From the NCBI RefSeq assembly GCF_000376945.1, contig NZ_AQXU01000020.1, positions 62,001 to 126,000 of the forward strand: a DNA stretch of 64,000 nucleotides. Direction: 5' to 3'. The stretch is from Leeia oryzae DSM 17879 (lineage in GTDB: Bacteria > Pseudomonadota > Gammaproteobacteria > Burkholderiales > Leeiaceae). Below the pieces are notes generated by a model, which saw only the letters and a program-made list of their open reading frames with translations, was not told where the DNA came from and did not search any database. The translations under genes were made by a program, and so were the position numbers. Positions 37,258 to 46,934 of the stretch are shown piece by piece (position 1 is the first letter of the stretch; each line of letters opens with the position of its first letter).

Positions 37258-38271
37258 TTAGCATTCCACGATGGCTTTGATGACCCCATGATCGGGGTTC
37301 ATCCAGTCGCCAAGCACCGCCGGGAAGTCTTCCAGGCTGGCACGATGGGTGTTCAATAATGCAGTCGGAATCCGCCCGGCACGCATGGTATCCAGCACAA
37401 ATTCGAAGTCGGCAATGGTTGCATTACGGCTTCCGAGCAAGGAGGTTTCCCGTTTATGGAATTCAGGATCAAAAAAGCTGATTGTGTCCTGAACGATGGA
37501 AACCAGCACGTAATTACCACCTTGTGCCACAAACTCCAGCCCACGCTTCATGGCATGAATGTTGCCGGTGGCATCAAAAACTACATCAAAAAATTCATCG
37601 TCTGAATACACCGCCAGCAAGGCCTTGTCATCTTCACCAACTGCCACCACATGATTGACACCCAGTACAGATGAGCATACTTCAAGACGGTCTTCCCGCA
37701 TGTCCAGTGCGGTCACATCAGCTCCTGCAAGCCGCGAAAACAGCATCACCGCCATGCCGATGGGACCAGCGCCCACTACCAGAATCCGTTGCCCTGCCTT
37801 TACATCGCCCCGTTTGACCGCGTGCGCACCAATGGCCAGAAACTCGATCATGGCGGCCTGATCCAGGGTAATGCCTTCTGCCCGGAACACATAGCCGGCT
37901 GGCAAAGACAGATACTCGGCCATGCCGCCATCGCAATGCACCCCCAGGACCTGGATATTGGAACAGCAATTGGTCTTGCCCTTGCGGCAGGCAATGCATT
38001 TGCCACAAGACAGATATGGCATGACAAAGACAGCATCGCCCGGTACCAGTCCAGAATCGGCAGGGGCTTCCACTACCTCGCCCGCCAGTTCATGCCCCAT
38101 GACGCGCGGATAGCTCAGGAAAGGCTGCGTCCCCTTGTAGATATGCATGTCCGTCCCGCAAACGCCTACCCGGCGAATACGCAGCAAGACATTGCCGGGC
38201 TTGTTTTCCGGTATGGGCAATTCGACAACCCGAAGCTGTCCTGGATGGTCACAGACGATGGCTTTCATCAT
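37258..38271 (-). CDS. Zinc alcohol dehydrogenase, probable L-galactonate 5-dehydrogenase (LgoD-like)
   Basis: The 337-residue medium-chain dehydrogenase has catalytic zinc ligands Cys in VGVCGTDMH and His-Glu in GHELAG, structural cysteines CGKCIACRKGKTNCC, and the Rossmann motif VVGAGPIGMAV. Stretches such as FLSYPRVMGHE, TNCCSNIQVLGVHCDGG and DPEFHKRETSLLGSRNAT resemble E. coli LgoD (YjjN), which oxidises L-galactonate to D-tagaturonate. The reductase gene follows after three bases. L-gulonate or a related aldonate is the main alternative. Confidence 0.85.
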   Translation of the reverse strand: MMKAIVCDHPGQLRVVELPIPENKPGNVLLRIRRVGVCGTDMHIYKGTQPFLSYPRVMGHELAGEVVEAPADSGLVPGDAVFVMPYLSCGKCIACRKGKTNCCSNIQVLGVHCDGGMAEYLSLPAGYVFRAEGITLDQAAMIEFLAIGAHAVKRGDVKAGQRILVVGAGPIGMAVMLFSRLAGADVTALDMREDRLEVCSSVLGVNHVVAVGEDDKALLAVYSDDEFFDVVFDATGNIHAMKRGLEFVAQGGNYVLVSIVQDTISFFDPEFHKRETSLLGSRNATIADFEFVLDTMRAGRIPTALLNTHRASLEDFPAVLGDWMNPDHGVIKAIVEC

Positions 38272-38305
38272 GAGTACGAATTCCTTTTACTGGTTATTGT
38301 TTTTG

Positions 38306-39967
38306 TTAAACACTAAAGCACTGGACTTGCTTGTGGAACGAATCTGCCAGATCAGACAAGCGCCGCGACACTGCCGTAGTGGCTTGCGCCGTCTGCCGGT
38401 TACCTTCGCTAGAAGTCGCAATCGCTTCCATCTGTGCAGCAACGGCGTGCACCGTGGCATCCTGCTCTAGCAAGGCATGGGAAATCTCGCTCATGGCAAT
38501 GCTGACCTTGCTGGAACTATCCACAATGCCCTGAATGTGTTGCGAGACATGGTCGGACGTCTGACGCCCGTCAGTCACCCGCGACACAACCGTTTTCATG
38601 TCCTCTACCGCCCGGATCGAGTACTGATCAATGGCCTCGATCAACTGATTAATCTCCTGAGTGGAGCGTGCTGTCCGTTCGGCCAGTTTTCGAACCTCAT
38701 CCGCGACCACCGCAAACCCCCTGCCCGCCTCCCCTGCCCGTGCGGCCTCGATGGCGGCATTCAGCGCCAGCAAGTTGGTCTGATCGGCCACTTCCTTGAT
38801 CACCTGCATCACGGGGCCAATCAGCACGGCTTGCGACCGTACCCTGGAGACCGTGTCATTGGCTTTTTCCAGGTCGGTTTCAATTGCCAGCAATTGCGCC
38901 AGACTCCCCTGAATAGCCCGGGTTCCCGCTTCGGCAACCTCGGTGGCCTGGCTGGCATGTGCGGTTGCTTCCCGCGCGTTATCGGCAATCAGTGAAACTG
39001 ATACAGTCATTTGTTCGACCGAGGCCGCTACGGCACTGGCAGAATCACTTTGCATGTCCGACGCTTCTCCAACCGCCTGCGCGGCCTGATCCGTCTGGGC
39101 CACCAGCTGATGTAACTGTTCGGCATCCGACCGGATCTGTTTGAGTGCACGTTGCAACTGTGTCGCCAGATGATTGAACGCCGTGGCGATATCGCCAACC
39201 TCGTCTTGCCTCAGGACGGCTGCCCTCAAGGTAAAATCCGAATCTGTCGCCGTTGCCAGCATGGTGGTTCTCAGCATCGCCAGTGGTCTGGTCACGCTGC
39301 GGATCAACAACCATGAACCAGCCCCCAGCAGCACCAGCAACCCGGCCAGAGATGCCCCTATCCACAGCATGGCCCGACGCTTTAGCCCGGCAGCCTCTGC
39401 CCTGGCCTCTTCAGACGATTGCTGTGCCTGTCTGGCCAGTAACTCCAGAGATGCATCCACTGGCTCTTTGGCCGCTACCCATGGTGCAATCTGCTGAAAA
39501 TACGCATCAAACAGGGGTTTCATGGCTTCTGGATCATCCGCTTCAGCCATCTGCTGTATGACTTTGCCAATGGCCCGGTCACGGCTGGCAAACAGTTGCC
39601 ATTGCGGCTGAAGTCTTGACCAGATTTCTGTCAGCCCTGGATGCCTCTTCAGGGATTCAAATGCATGCCTGGCCTCTTGCAAGCGCGACAGGCTCTGTTT
39701 TCTTCTGGCCAGAATCTCGCCGTATTGCTGCTGGGCAAAATTCACGTTCTGCCAGGTAGTTGTGCTGTACGTCTGTGCGACCAGATTCAACTGTGCCGCC
39801 TGCATGACCGACAATGCCTTTAACGCTGGCACGTCACTTTCAACAATGTCATTGAGAACCAGCGTTGCCTGATGCACGCTGAACAACCCCGCCATGCCGA
39901 TCAGCACCATCCCGACACTGGATATCAGGCTTAATGCAAACAGCCTCGCCCTGATCGATAACCTCAT
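38306..39967 (-). CDS. Methyl-accepting chemotaxis protein embedded in the sugar operon
   Basis: Start ATG at 39967 has GAAGG just upstream; a GTG three codons earlier is an alternative. The 553-residue receptor has membrane helices at about 10-30 and 205-227, a helical periplasmic domain, HAMP (about 228-280) and a signalling tip [20 protein letters not shown]. It lies 34 bases upstream of the LgoD-like gene and 115 bases downstream of the transporter's binding-protein gene, all in one direction. The position suggests that it senses the sugar, perhaps through the binding protein. Confidence 0.93.
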   Translation of the reverse strand: MRLSIRARLFALSLISSVGMVLIGMAGLFSVHQATLVLNDIVESDVPALKALSVMQAAQLNLVAQTYSTTTWQNVNFAQQQYGEILARRKQSLSRLQEARHAFESLKRHPGLTEIWSRLQPQWQLFASRDRAIGKVIQQMAEADDPEAMKPLFDAYFQQIAPWVAAKEPVDASLELLARQAQQSSEEARAEAAGLKRRAMLWIGASLAGLLVLLGAGSWLLIRSVTRPLAMLRTTMLATATDSDFTLRAAVLRQDEVGDIATAFNHLATQLQRALKQIRSDAEQLHQLVAQTDQAAQAVGEASDMQSDSASAVAASVEQMTVSVSLIADNAREATAHASQATEVAEAGTRAIQGSLAQLLAIETDLEKANDTVSRVRSQAVLIGPVMQVIKEVADQTNLLALNAAIEAARAGEAGRGFAVVADEVRKLAERTARSTQEINQLIEAIDQYSIRAVEDMKTVVSRVTDGRQTSDHVSQHIQGIVDSSSKVSIAMSEISHALLEQDATVHAVAAQMEAIATSSEGNRQTAQATTAVSRRLSDLADSFHKQVQCFSV

Positions 39968-40082
39968 TGCCTTCACCTTTGTCCCGTATATCCGGCAGCA
40001 GGAGAAAAAATGGCGCCATTCCAGTCCCCCATCAAAATGGCGCCCAGCCTCTCATGCTGTCACTTGGTTTCTTGAAAACGGA

Positions 40083-41024
40083 TCAATACAGAACGTTCTT
40101 GGCTTCAGGCAGTTCGATGTTGGACTTTTTCACCATCACCACACCGGTATTCAGGAACTTGGGCACAGGCTTGCCTTCCAGAATCTTGGCGACGGTTTTC
40201 AGACCCAGATAGCCCATCTGGTAAGAGCCTTGCACTGCAGTGGCAGACAAGGTGCCGTCTTTCACAAACTGTTGCAGATCCTGATTACCGTCAAAGCCGA
40301 CGGCCACCACCTTGCCCGCCTTGCCGGATTGCACCAGCGCACGCCCCATGCCGACGGCGGTTGGCTCGTTGGCGCCAAAAATGCCTTTCAGGTCCGGATT
40401 CGATGCCAGCACGTCGGTGGTCTGGTTAAGCGCGGTCGCCATTTGGGACTGTGAATAGAACGGGCCGACAATTTTCAGCTTGGAGTGCGTCTCGATATAT
40501 TTCTTGAAGCCCCCGACACGGCCGACTTCAGAGCCAGCCCCTGCAACATAAGACATGATGGCGATCTTGCCGGTGGTACCCACCTTGCTGATCAGTTCTT
40601 GTGCACACAGTTCACCGGCTTTCTCATTGTCGGTTGCCAGGAAAGACTGGTAGTAACTCTTGCCGCTGTCAGAAATCATGGAGTCGATCAGTACCACCGG
40701 GATTTTGGCTTCCCAGGCTTTTTTCAGAGATGGAATCAACGCATCCGGGTCTGACGGCGCCAGCACAATGCCTGCCACTTTGCGGTTGATCGCGTTCTCG
40801 ACCATATTGACCTGATCCGCAATGGCAGATTCGGCAGCGGGCCCCTGGAAGGTCATGCTATAGCCTTTGACTTCTTTATTACCGGCAGTTGCTCCCTTCT
40901 GAACGTTCTGCCAGAAAGTCGAGTTGGTGGTTTTAACGATCACGGCAATCTCGCCACCGGCAAACGCATGGCTGACAGACAAAGCGATAACAGATGCAAA
41001 TACAGCGGATAACTTTTTGTTCAT
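40083..41024 (-). CDS. Sugar ABC transporter periplasmic binding protein (ribose/galactose class)
   Basis: The 313-residue protein starts with a signal peptide (KKLSAVFASVIALSVSHAFA) and has the Peripla_BP_4 fold: IAVIVKTTNSTFWQNVQKGA, QVNMVENAINRKVAGIVLAPSDPDALIP and GANEPTAVGMGRAL. Ribosome site AGGAGATTCACC is strong. It completes the permease-ATPase-binding protein set with the next two genes upstream. L-fucose or L-galactose is the expected ligand from the enzymes in the island. Confidence 0.94.
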   Translation of the reverse strand: MNKKLSAVFASVIALSVSHAFAGGEIAVIVKTTNSTFWQNVQKGATAGNKEVKGYSMTFQGPAAESAIADQVNMVENAINRKVAGIVLAPSDPDALIPSLKKAWEAKIPVVLIDSMISDSGKSYYQSFLATDNEKAGELCAQELISKVGTTGKIAIMSYVAGAGSEVGRVGGFKKYIETHSKLKIVGPFYSQSQMATALNQTTDVLASNPDLKGIFGANEPTAVGMGRALVQSGKAGKVVAVGFDGNQDLQQFVKDGTLSATAVQGSYQMGYLGLKTVAKILEGKPVPKFLNTGVVMVKKSNIELPEAKNVLY

Positions 41025-41094
41025 GGTGAATCTCCTCTTTATGATTTATGTTCACTGCAAGTTACTGCTTGATGTCGGGAATGCCCCGATATTG

Positions 41095-42078
41095 CTATCT
41101 CCGGTTACGCATCTGGTCCACCCAGACCGTCAGCAAAATAACCAGACCGATAATGATTTGCTGTATGAAACTGGACACGCCGTTCATGTTGAGCCCGTTG
41201 CGGAGGATGCCGATCACAAAGGCACCGATGGCGGTACCGGAAATCGACCCCACGCCCCCCATCAGGGAAGTCCCGCCGATAACTGCACTGGCAATGGCAT
41301 CCAGTTCATACATCACGCCTTCGTTAGGCTGGGCGGTCACGAGGCGCGACATCAGCACGCACCCGGTTAGCCCGGCCAGCGTCCCGGACAACACATACGT
41401 AAACATGGTGACCCTGGTCACATGCACGCCAGACAGACGCGCAGCTTCGCTGTTGGAGCCTACTGCATAGATATGCCGACCCAGGGTCGTACGGCTGAGC
41501 ATGATGGCAACGACCACCGCCAGAATCACCATCAGGATGACCGGGTAAGGAATGCCGGGAAACACTACATCCGGAAACCCGTTTGCAGTAGTCTTGACGA
41601 CCCGAAACAGTGAGCCGTTACCCAGCTCGCCAAAAGCATCTCCCAGGCCAGAGATGGCTTGCGCCCCGGTAATCTGTAATGCAACACCACGAGCCACCAG
41701 CATCATGCCCAGTGTGGCAATAAAAGGCGGTAGCTTGAGTCTGGTCACGCAGAAACCATTCAGGAATCCGCAAAATGCCCCCACCACCAGTCCGAGAAAC
41801 ATACCTACCGGGACGGAATAACCCGCTTTTACTACCATGGCAGCCACCACGCCGGACAAGGCCAGCACGGAGCCCACAGACAGGTCGATCCCCCCGGCAA
41901 TGATCACGCAGGTGGCTGCAATCCCAAGGTAGGCAATCGAGGTGACCTGCAGGGCGACGGTCATGCCGTTACCCATGCTGAAAAAGGCGTCACTGGTCAG
42001 TGAAAATACAAGAATCAGGGCCAGCAAGCCTGCCAGGGCGGCAAACTTCTGGATCAGATCTTTTTGATGTTCAGTCAT
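41095..42078 (-). CDS. Sugar ABC transporter permease (RbsC type)
   Basis: The 327-residue protein has eight to ten hydrophobic segments beginning at LAGLLALILVFSLTSDAFF and the RbsC-family signatures IAYLGIAATCVIIAGGIDLSVG, FIATLGMMLVARGVAL and IGGTSLMGGVGSISGT. One gene for the permease is normal because it acts as a homodimer in this class. It lies 25 bases after the ATPase gene and 70 bases before the binding-protein gene. Confidence 0.95.
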   Translation of the reverse strand: MTEHQKDLIQKFAALAGLLALILVFSLTSDAFFSMGNGMTVALQVTSIAYLGIAATCVIIAGGIDLSVGSVLALSGVVAAMVVKAGYSVPVGMFLGLVVGAFCGFLNGFCVTRLKLPPFIATLGMMLVARGVALQITGAQAISGLGDAFGELGNGSLFRVVKTTANGFPDVVFPGIPYPVILMVILAVVVAIMLSRTTLGRHIYAVGSNSEAARLSGVHVTRVTMFTYVLSGTLAGLTGCVLMSRLVTAQPNEGVMYELDAIASAVIGGTSLMGGVGSISGTAIGAFVIGILRNGLNMNGVSSFIQQIIIGLVILLTVWVDQMRNRR

Positions 42079-42103
42079 TGAAATGTCTCCGTTATCTTTC
42101 TTG

Positions 42104-43675
42104 TCAGGCCTGCAGTGGATGACGGCCTGATGCGTATTGCATGATTTCTTCCTGGGATGTCTCGCGGGTGTTCAATATCTGTTCGAGCTTGCCTTCATGG
42201 AATACCGCGACCCGGTCCGTCATGCCCAGAATCTCCGGCAGCTCGGATGAAATCACGACAACCCCGATCCCTTTGGCCGACAGTTCATCAATCAGCTTGT
42301 AAATGGCGTATTTGGCACCCACGTCGATCCCGCGGGTAGGCTCGTCAAAGAACATGATTCTGGACTCACGGAACAGCCACTTGCTGATGACGATTTTCTG
42401 CTGGTTACCGCCAGACAGCAGGCGCACGATCTTGTGAATGGAAGGCGTGCGGATATCCATCGCTTTCACGTATTCGGCGGCGGCACGTGCCTCGGCCGAA
42501 AAACTGATGTGCCCCATCCAGCCGGAAACCGCCTGCATGTTGGCCATGGTAATGTTTTCGGCCACATTCATTTTCAGGGCCAGACCGTTACTTTTGCGGT
42601 CTTCCGAGAGATACGCAATGCCATGGCGGATCGCATCTCGCGGGCTGCGGATAGTCACCTTCTGGCCACCCAGCATAATGTCGCCATCATCGATCAGGTC
42701 CGCCCCGAATATGGCGCGAGCCACTTCTGTACGACCTGCCCCCATCAGCCCGGCAAACCCCAGTATCTCGCCACGCTTCAGGTCAAAACTGACAGGCCCG
42801 AACACATTCTTGCGGCTGAGGTTTCTGACCGACAGCAAGACGTCCTCTGAAGGGACTGCCGTTTTAGGCGGAAAAACATCCTGTAATGATCGCCCAACCA
42901 TACGAGCCACAATCTGGTCGACAGACGTATCGGCGAAAGCATCGGTAGCAATATGCTTGCCGTCTCGCATCACCGTCACCCGGTCCACAATCTGGGCCAG
43001 TTCGTCCAGACGATGCGAGATATACACAATAGCTACGCCTTCTTGCCGAAGCTCACGGATAATCTTGAACAATTTCTCGGTTTCGGCGTCAGTCAGAGAT
43101 GAAGTCGGTTCGTCCATAATCAGCACTTCGGCTTTTAACGACAGTGCTTTCGCGATTTCCACCATTTGCTGCTGTGCGACAGACAGGTTTTTCACCATGG
43201 CATCCGGAGAAATTTCAACGCCAAGACGATTCAGATAAAACCGGGCATCCTCCACCAGTTTAGGTTTGTGGATGAACAGCCCTTTGCGCGGCTCTCGCGC
43301 CAGAAAGATGTTTTCAGCCACCGTCAGATGCGGAATCAGGTTCAGTTCCTGATGGATAATGGCAATCCCGGCTGCCTCGGCCTCCCGGGTAGAGCGAAAA
43401 CGGCTCTCGTTGCCCTTGTAGAGGTAACGGCCACCATCTGGTTGATATTGACCGCTGATGACTTTCATCATGGTCGATTTGCCCGCGCCGTTTTCTCCGC
43501 ACAGGGCATGTACTTCTCCACGACGCAAATCGAAACTGACAGCATCCAGGGCCAGTACGCTAGGGAATCTTTTGGTAATTCCTTCCAGCGATAGCAGCGC
43601 CCCGGCGTCAGCCTGCTTGCCATCAAGGGCAGCTGGCTGCATACGGCTGACAGTGTCTTGCGATGAGTTTCTCAT
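42104..43675 (-). CDS. Sugar ABC transporter ATP-binding protein (RbsA type, two ATPase domains)
   Basis: The ATG at 43675 has AGGAG upstream; a longer frame to 43750 runs into the promoter and is not believed. The 523-residue protein carries two nucleotide-binding domains. The first has GENGAGKST, LSVAQQQMVEIAKAL and LIMDEPTSSL; the second has the degenerate LMGAGRTE loop usual for RbsA, LSGGNQQKIVISKWL and MFFDEPTRGID. It is the first gene of the transporter operon, behind two copies of an AT-rich direct repeat. Confidence 0.95.
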   Translation of the reverse strand: MRNSSQDTVSRMQPAALDGKQADAGALLSLEGITKRFPSVLALDAVSFDLRRGEVHALCGENGAGKSTMMKVISGQYQPDGGRYLYKGNESRFRSTREAEAAGIAIIHQELNLIPHLTVAENIFLAREPRKGLFIHKPKLVEDARFYLNRLGVEISPDAMVKNLSVAQQQMVEIAKALSLKAEVLIMDEPTSSLTDAETEKLFKIIRELRQEGVAIVYISHRLDELAQIVDRVTVMRDGKHIATDAFADTSVDQIVARMVGRSLQDVFPPKTAVPSEDVLLSVRNLSRKNVFGPVSFDLKRGEILGFAGLMGAGRTEVARAIFGADLIDDGDIMLGGQKVTIRSPRDAIRHGIAYLSEDRKSNGLALKMNVAENITMANMQAVSGWMGHISFSAEARAAAEYVKAMDIRTPSIHKIVRLLSGGNQQKIVISKWLFRESRIMFFDEPTRGIDVGAKYAIYKLIDELSAKGIGVVVISSELPEILGMTDRVAVFHEGKLEQILNTRETSQEEIMQYASGRHPLQA

Positions 43676-43728
43676 CTTTGTGTATCTCCTCTGTTGCAGA
43701 CAGCTTATTATGACATTGCTGCTTAACA

Positions 43729-43829
43729 GTTTTTTATTTATACAAAACACACAACTTTAAAAAAATGAACAGGTTGTGCCGGATAGAAAAGCTATTTTCC
43801 ACACGTCCCGTTTATGTTTTTTATTTATA
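43729..43829. promoter_or_regulatory. Two copies of GTTTTTTATTTATA upstream of the transporter operon
   Basis: Identical 14-base units at 43729-43742 and 43816-43829, each followed within a few bases by AACACACA, spaced 87 bases apart (about eight helical turns). The first begins 53 bases upstream of the ATPase start codon. The core is shared with the palindrome at 35036-35053, suggesting one regulator. Confidence 0.6.
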
Positions 43830-43923
43830 TAACACACATTACATCTGTGTCAATAAATAACCGCATAAACCTGCTGACAATCTCCATCCGTATCCAATGC
43901 GCCACCTGGCTGGCCATGCGCAG

Positions 43924-45204
43924 CTACCCTTCATAACGGTATTGCAGCAAAGTTTCTGGTTTGATCTCAATCGAAAACCCGGCCATCGATGGCGGCATGT
44001 AGGCTGCATTGCGCACCACACACGGGTCTACAAAGTGCTCATGCAAATGGTCCACGTACTCGGTCACTCGTCCCTCGTAACTACCAGAGAAACACAGGTA
44101 ATCAATCATCGACAAATGCTGCACGTACTCGCACAGGCCCACACCACCCGCATGCGGGCATACCGGCAACCGGTATTTGGCAGCCATTAGCAGCACCGCC
44201 AGCACTTCGTTCACCCCACCAATCCGGCAAGCATCAATCTGGACGACATCAATCGCTCCCCGCATGATGAACTGCTTGAACATCACCCGGTTCTGGCACA
44301 TTTCACCAGTCGCCACCTTGATCGGGCTAACCCCTTCGCGAATCTTGCGGTGCCCTTCCACATCATCAGGGCAAGTCGGCTCTTCAATAAACCAGGGCTT
44401 GGCAAATGCCAGCTGCCTGACCCAGTCAATCGCCCGGTCTACTTCCCACACCTGATTGGCATCGATCATCAATTGCCGCTGCTCGCCGATAATCTGGCGG
44501 GCAATCCCGACACGGCGGATATCATCCTCCAGCTTACCGCCTACCTTCAGCTTGATATGGTTAAAGCCTTCATCAATGGCTTCCTGACACAGTCTGGCCA
44601 GTTTTTCATCGCTATAGCCAAGCCAGCCGGCTGAGGTGGTGTAACACGGATAACCGGTCTCTTTAAGTTGCGCCACTCGCGCCGACTTCCCCTCTGACGC
44701 GTGTTGCAGCAAGGTCAGCGCCTCTTCAGGGGTAATGCAATCCGTCAGGTAGGTAAAATCAATACACTTGACCAACTCCTCTGGCGACATATCTGCCACC
44801 AGCTGCCACACAGGTTTGCCGACTGATTTTGCCCACAAGTCCCAGACCGCGTTAACCACTGCGCCGACTGCCAGGTGCATCGCACCCTTGTCTGGCCCAA
44901 TCCACCGCAACTGGCTATCACCGGTAATATAACGCCAGAACCGCGCGGGATCTTCCTGCACCCAGCCAAGCGACAAGCCTTTTATCCGGTGAGACAGCGC
45001 TCGAATGGCTGCACAGCAAATATCGTTGCCTCGACCAATGGTAAACGTCAGTCCATGCCCGGTCAGGTCTGCCCGGTTGGTTTTCAGGATGACATAGGCG
45101 GCCGAGTAATCCGGGTCAGGGTTCATGGCATCAGAGCCATCCAGCTTCTGCGATGTCGGGAACCGCAGATCAATCACTTCCAGATCGGTAATCGTGATAG
45201 TCAT
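43924..45204 (-). CDS. fucD: L-fuconate dehydratase (enolase superfamily)
   Basis: The 426-residue protein has the FucD catalytic set: KxK in HIKLKVGG, metal ligands in MIDANQVWEV, IEEPTCPDD and KVATGEMCQNRV, and the base His in VCPHAGGVGLCEYVQH. It dehydrates L-fuconate to 2-keto-3-deoxy-L-fuconate. FucD enzymes can also act on L-galactonate, which matters given the second branch in this island. It is the third gene of an SDR-FAH-FucD operon and lies 10 bases after the FAH gene with an AAGGGGG ribosome site. Confidence 0.93.
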   Translation of the reverse strand: MTITITDLEVIDLRFPTSQKLDGSDAMNPDPDYSAAYVILKTNRADLTGHGLTFTIGRGNDICCAAIRALSHRIKGLSLGWVQEDPARFWRYITGDSQLRWIGPDKGAMHLAVGAVVNAVWDLWAKSVGKPVWQLVADMSPEELVKCIDFTYLTDCITPEEALTLLQHASEGKSARVAQLKETGYPCYTTSAGWLGYSDEKLARLCQEAIDEGFNHIKLKVGGKLEDDIRRVGIARQIIGEQRQLMIDANQVWEVDRAIDWVRQLAFAKPWFIEEPTCPDDVEGHRKIREGVSPIKVATGEMCQNRVMFKQFIMRGAIDVVQIDACRIGGVNEVLAVLLMAAKYRLPVCPHAGGVGLCEYVQHLSMIDYLCFSGSYEGRVTEYVDHLHEHFVDPCVVRNAAYMPPSMAGFSIEIKPETLLQYRYEG

Positions 45205-45213
45205 CGTGCCCCC

Positions 45214-46059
45214 TTATGCCTGAACCGTTTTCTGGGTTTGCACACCTAGGCCGTCAATACCCAGGGTCATGACCTGACCCGCCTTCAGGTATACAGGGTC
45301 GGGTTTCTGCCCAAGACCAACGCCGGGCGGCGTACCGGTAGAAATGACATCCCCGGGCTGCAAGCTCATGAAGCGGCTCAGATATGCAATCAGGGTCGGT
45401 ACCTTGAAAATCATGGTCGAGGTATTGCCGTTCTGGTAACGCTTGCCATCCACTTCCAGCCACATGTTCAGGCGGTTCGGATCGGCAACTTCATCGGCGG
45501 TGACCAGCCAAGGCCCCATGGGGCCAAACGTATCGCACCCCTTCCCCTTGTCCCATGTACCGCCAAGCTCCAGCTGATACTCGCGTTCAGACACATCATT
45601 GATGACGCAGTAACCAGCCACATGCGACATGGCATCTGCTTCATCGATATAACGCCCGCCCTTGCCAATCACGACCCCCAGTTCCACTTCCCAATCGGTC
45701 TTGTTGGAACCGCGCGGAATCTCGACATCATCATTCGGGCCGACAATGGCACTGGTCCATTTACCAAACACCACCGGTTCGGCCGGCACAGCCATACCCG
45801 ATTCCGCCGCGTGATCGGAGTAATTCAGACCGATGCAGATAAATTTGCCCACATTCCCCACACACGCTCCCAGCCGGGGAGAACCGCTTACCACCGGCAA
45901 CTGTTTGACATCCAGTGCCGCCAGTGCTGCCAAACCGGCAGGGGTCAATACCTCTCCCGCAATATCCTTGACGACAGCGGACAGGTCGCGCAGCTGGCCG
46001 TCTGCATCCAGCATGCCCGGTTTCTCTTCACCCTTATTTCCATAACGTAACAATTTCAT
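45214..46059 (-). CDS. FAH-family hydrolase, probable 2,4-diketo-3-deoxy-L-fuconate hydrolase
   Basis: The 281-residue fumarylacetoacetate-hydrolase-fold protein has ICIGLNYSDHAAESG, metal ligands in DWEVELGVVIGKGGRYI, CDTFGPMGPWLV and STGTPPGVGLG. In non-phosphorylating L-fucose pathways such enzymes split 2,4-diketo-3-deoxy-L-fuconate into pyruvate and L-lactate. The SDR upstream would make that substrate and FucD the precursor, so all three steps are together. Ureidoglycolate lyase, a common label for such sequences, is unlikely here. Confidence 0.88.
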   Translation of the reverse strand: MKLLRYGNKGEEKPGMLDADGQLRDLSAVVKDIAGEVLTPAGLAALAALDVKQLPVVSGSPRLGACVGNVGKFICIGLNYSDHAAESGMAVPAEPVVFGKWTSAIVGPNDDVEIPRGSNKTDWEVELGVVIGKGGRYIDEADAMSHVAGYCVINDVSEREYQLELGGTWDKGKGCDTFGPMGPWLVTADEVADPNRLNMWLEVDGKRYQNGNTSTMIFKVPTLIAYLSRFMSLQPGDVISTGTPPGVGLGQKPDPVYLKAGQVMTLGIDGLGVQTQKTVQA

Positions 46060-46134
46060 GCGTATTCCCCGTTTTTGTTCTTGCCCCCTCCAGCGGAAAG
46101 GGTTTCCACATTACCCTGCTTGTGCCATCACACA

Positions 46135-46887
46135 TCAATTAGACCAGCCACCATCAATTACCTGGGCCGTACCTGTCGTAAAGGCAGACTCATCCGACGC
46201 CAGATACAACGCCAACGCCGCAATTTCTTCATCAGTCCCGACCCGGCCCATCGGTTGCCGGGCAACAAAAGCAGCCCTGACTTCTTCAACAGTTTTGTGT
46301 TCTGCTGCTGCCTGAGCCTCGATCCGCTGAGCCAGTGAAGGAGACGCCACCGTCCCCGGGCAAATGGCATTACAGCGTATGCCTTTGGTCACAAAGTCTG
46401 CTGCAATTGCCTTGGTCAAGCCAATAACAGCCGCCTTGGTCGTGCCATAGACAAACCGGTTTGGTGCCCCTTTCACGCTAGACGCCACTGACGACATATT
46501 GATGATCGACCCTTGGCCCTTGGCCAGCATACCGGGCAAGAAAGCGCGGACCATGCGGTACATGGAGGTGACATTCAGATCATAAGCAAATGCCCACTGT
46601 TGCTCGTCGCACTCCAGAATGGAGCCCTGATGGACAAAACCTGCACAATTAAAGAGCACGTCGATGGATGGGTACTTTGCAGCCAGTGACTGGATGGCAA
46701 CAGGATCGGTCACATCGAGACAGCACGCCACAATGGCTGGGTGAGAGGCGGCTACTTCAGCCAGCGCATCTGCATTGATGTCTGTTGCAATCACGGTGGC
46801 ACCCTCTTTGGCCCACATCAATGCTGTTGCCCTGCCAATCCCTTGCCCTGCGGCTGTTAACAGACACGTTTTTCCTGCCAGTCTCAT
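46135..46887 (-). CDS. SDR dehydrogenase, probable 2-keto-3-deoxy-L-fuconate 4-dehydrogenase
   Basis: The 250-residue short-chain dehydrogenase has the cofactor motif TAAGQGIGRA, NCAG (LFNCAGFVHQG), catalytic Ser in INMSSVASSVKG and YGTTK as the YxxxK pair, ending with TGTAQVIDGGWSN. Length and context match the 2-keto-3-deoxy-L-fuconate dehydrogenase step. It is the first gene of the lower L-fucose operon, with AGGAG before ATG, and diverges from a FadR-type regulator across a 164-base spacer with operator-like repeats. Confidence 0.9.
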   Translation of the reverse strand: MRLAGKTCLLTAAGQGIGRATALMWAKEGATVIATDINADALAEVAASHPAIVACCLDVTDPVAIQSLAAKYPSIDVLFNCAGFVHQGSILECDEQQWAFAYDLNVTSMYRMVRAFLPGMLAKGQGSIINMSSVASSVKGAPNRFVYGTTKAAVIGLTKAIAADFVTKGIRCNAICPGTVASPSLAQRIEAQAAAEHKTVEEVRAAFVARQPMGRVGTDEEIAALALYLASDESAFTTGTAQVIDGGWSN

Positions 46888-46934
46888 CTTGCACTCCTGT
46901 GATTCGTTTCAAGTTGAACTCATTAAATCACAAA

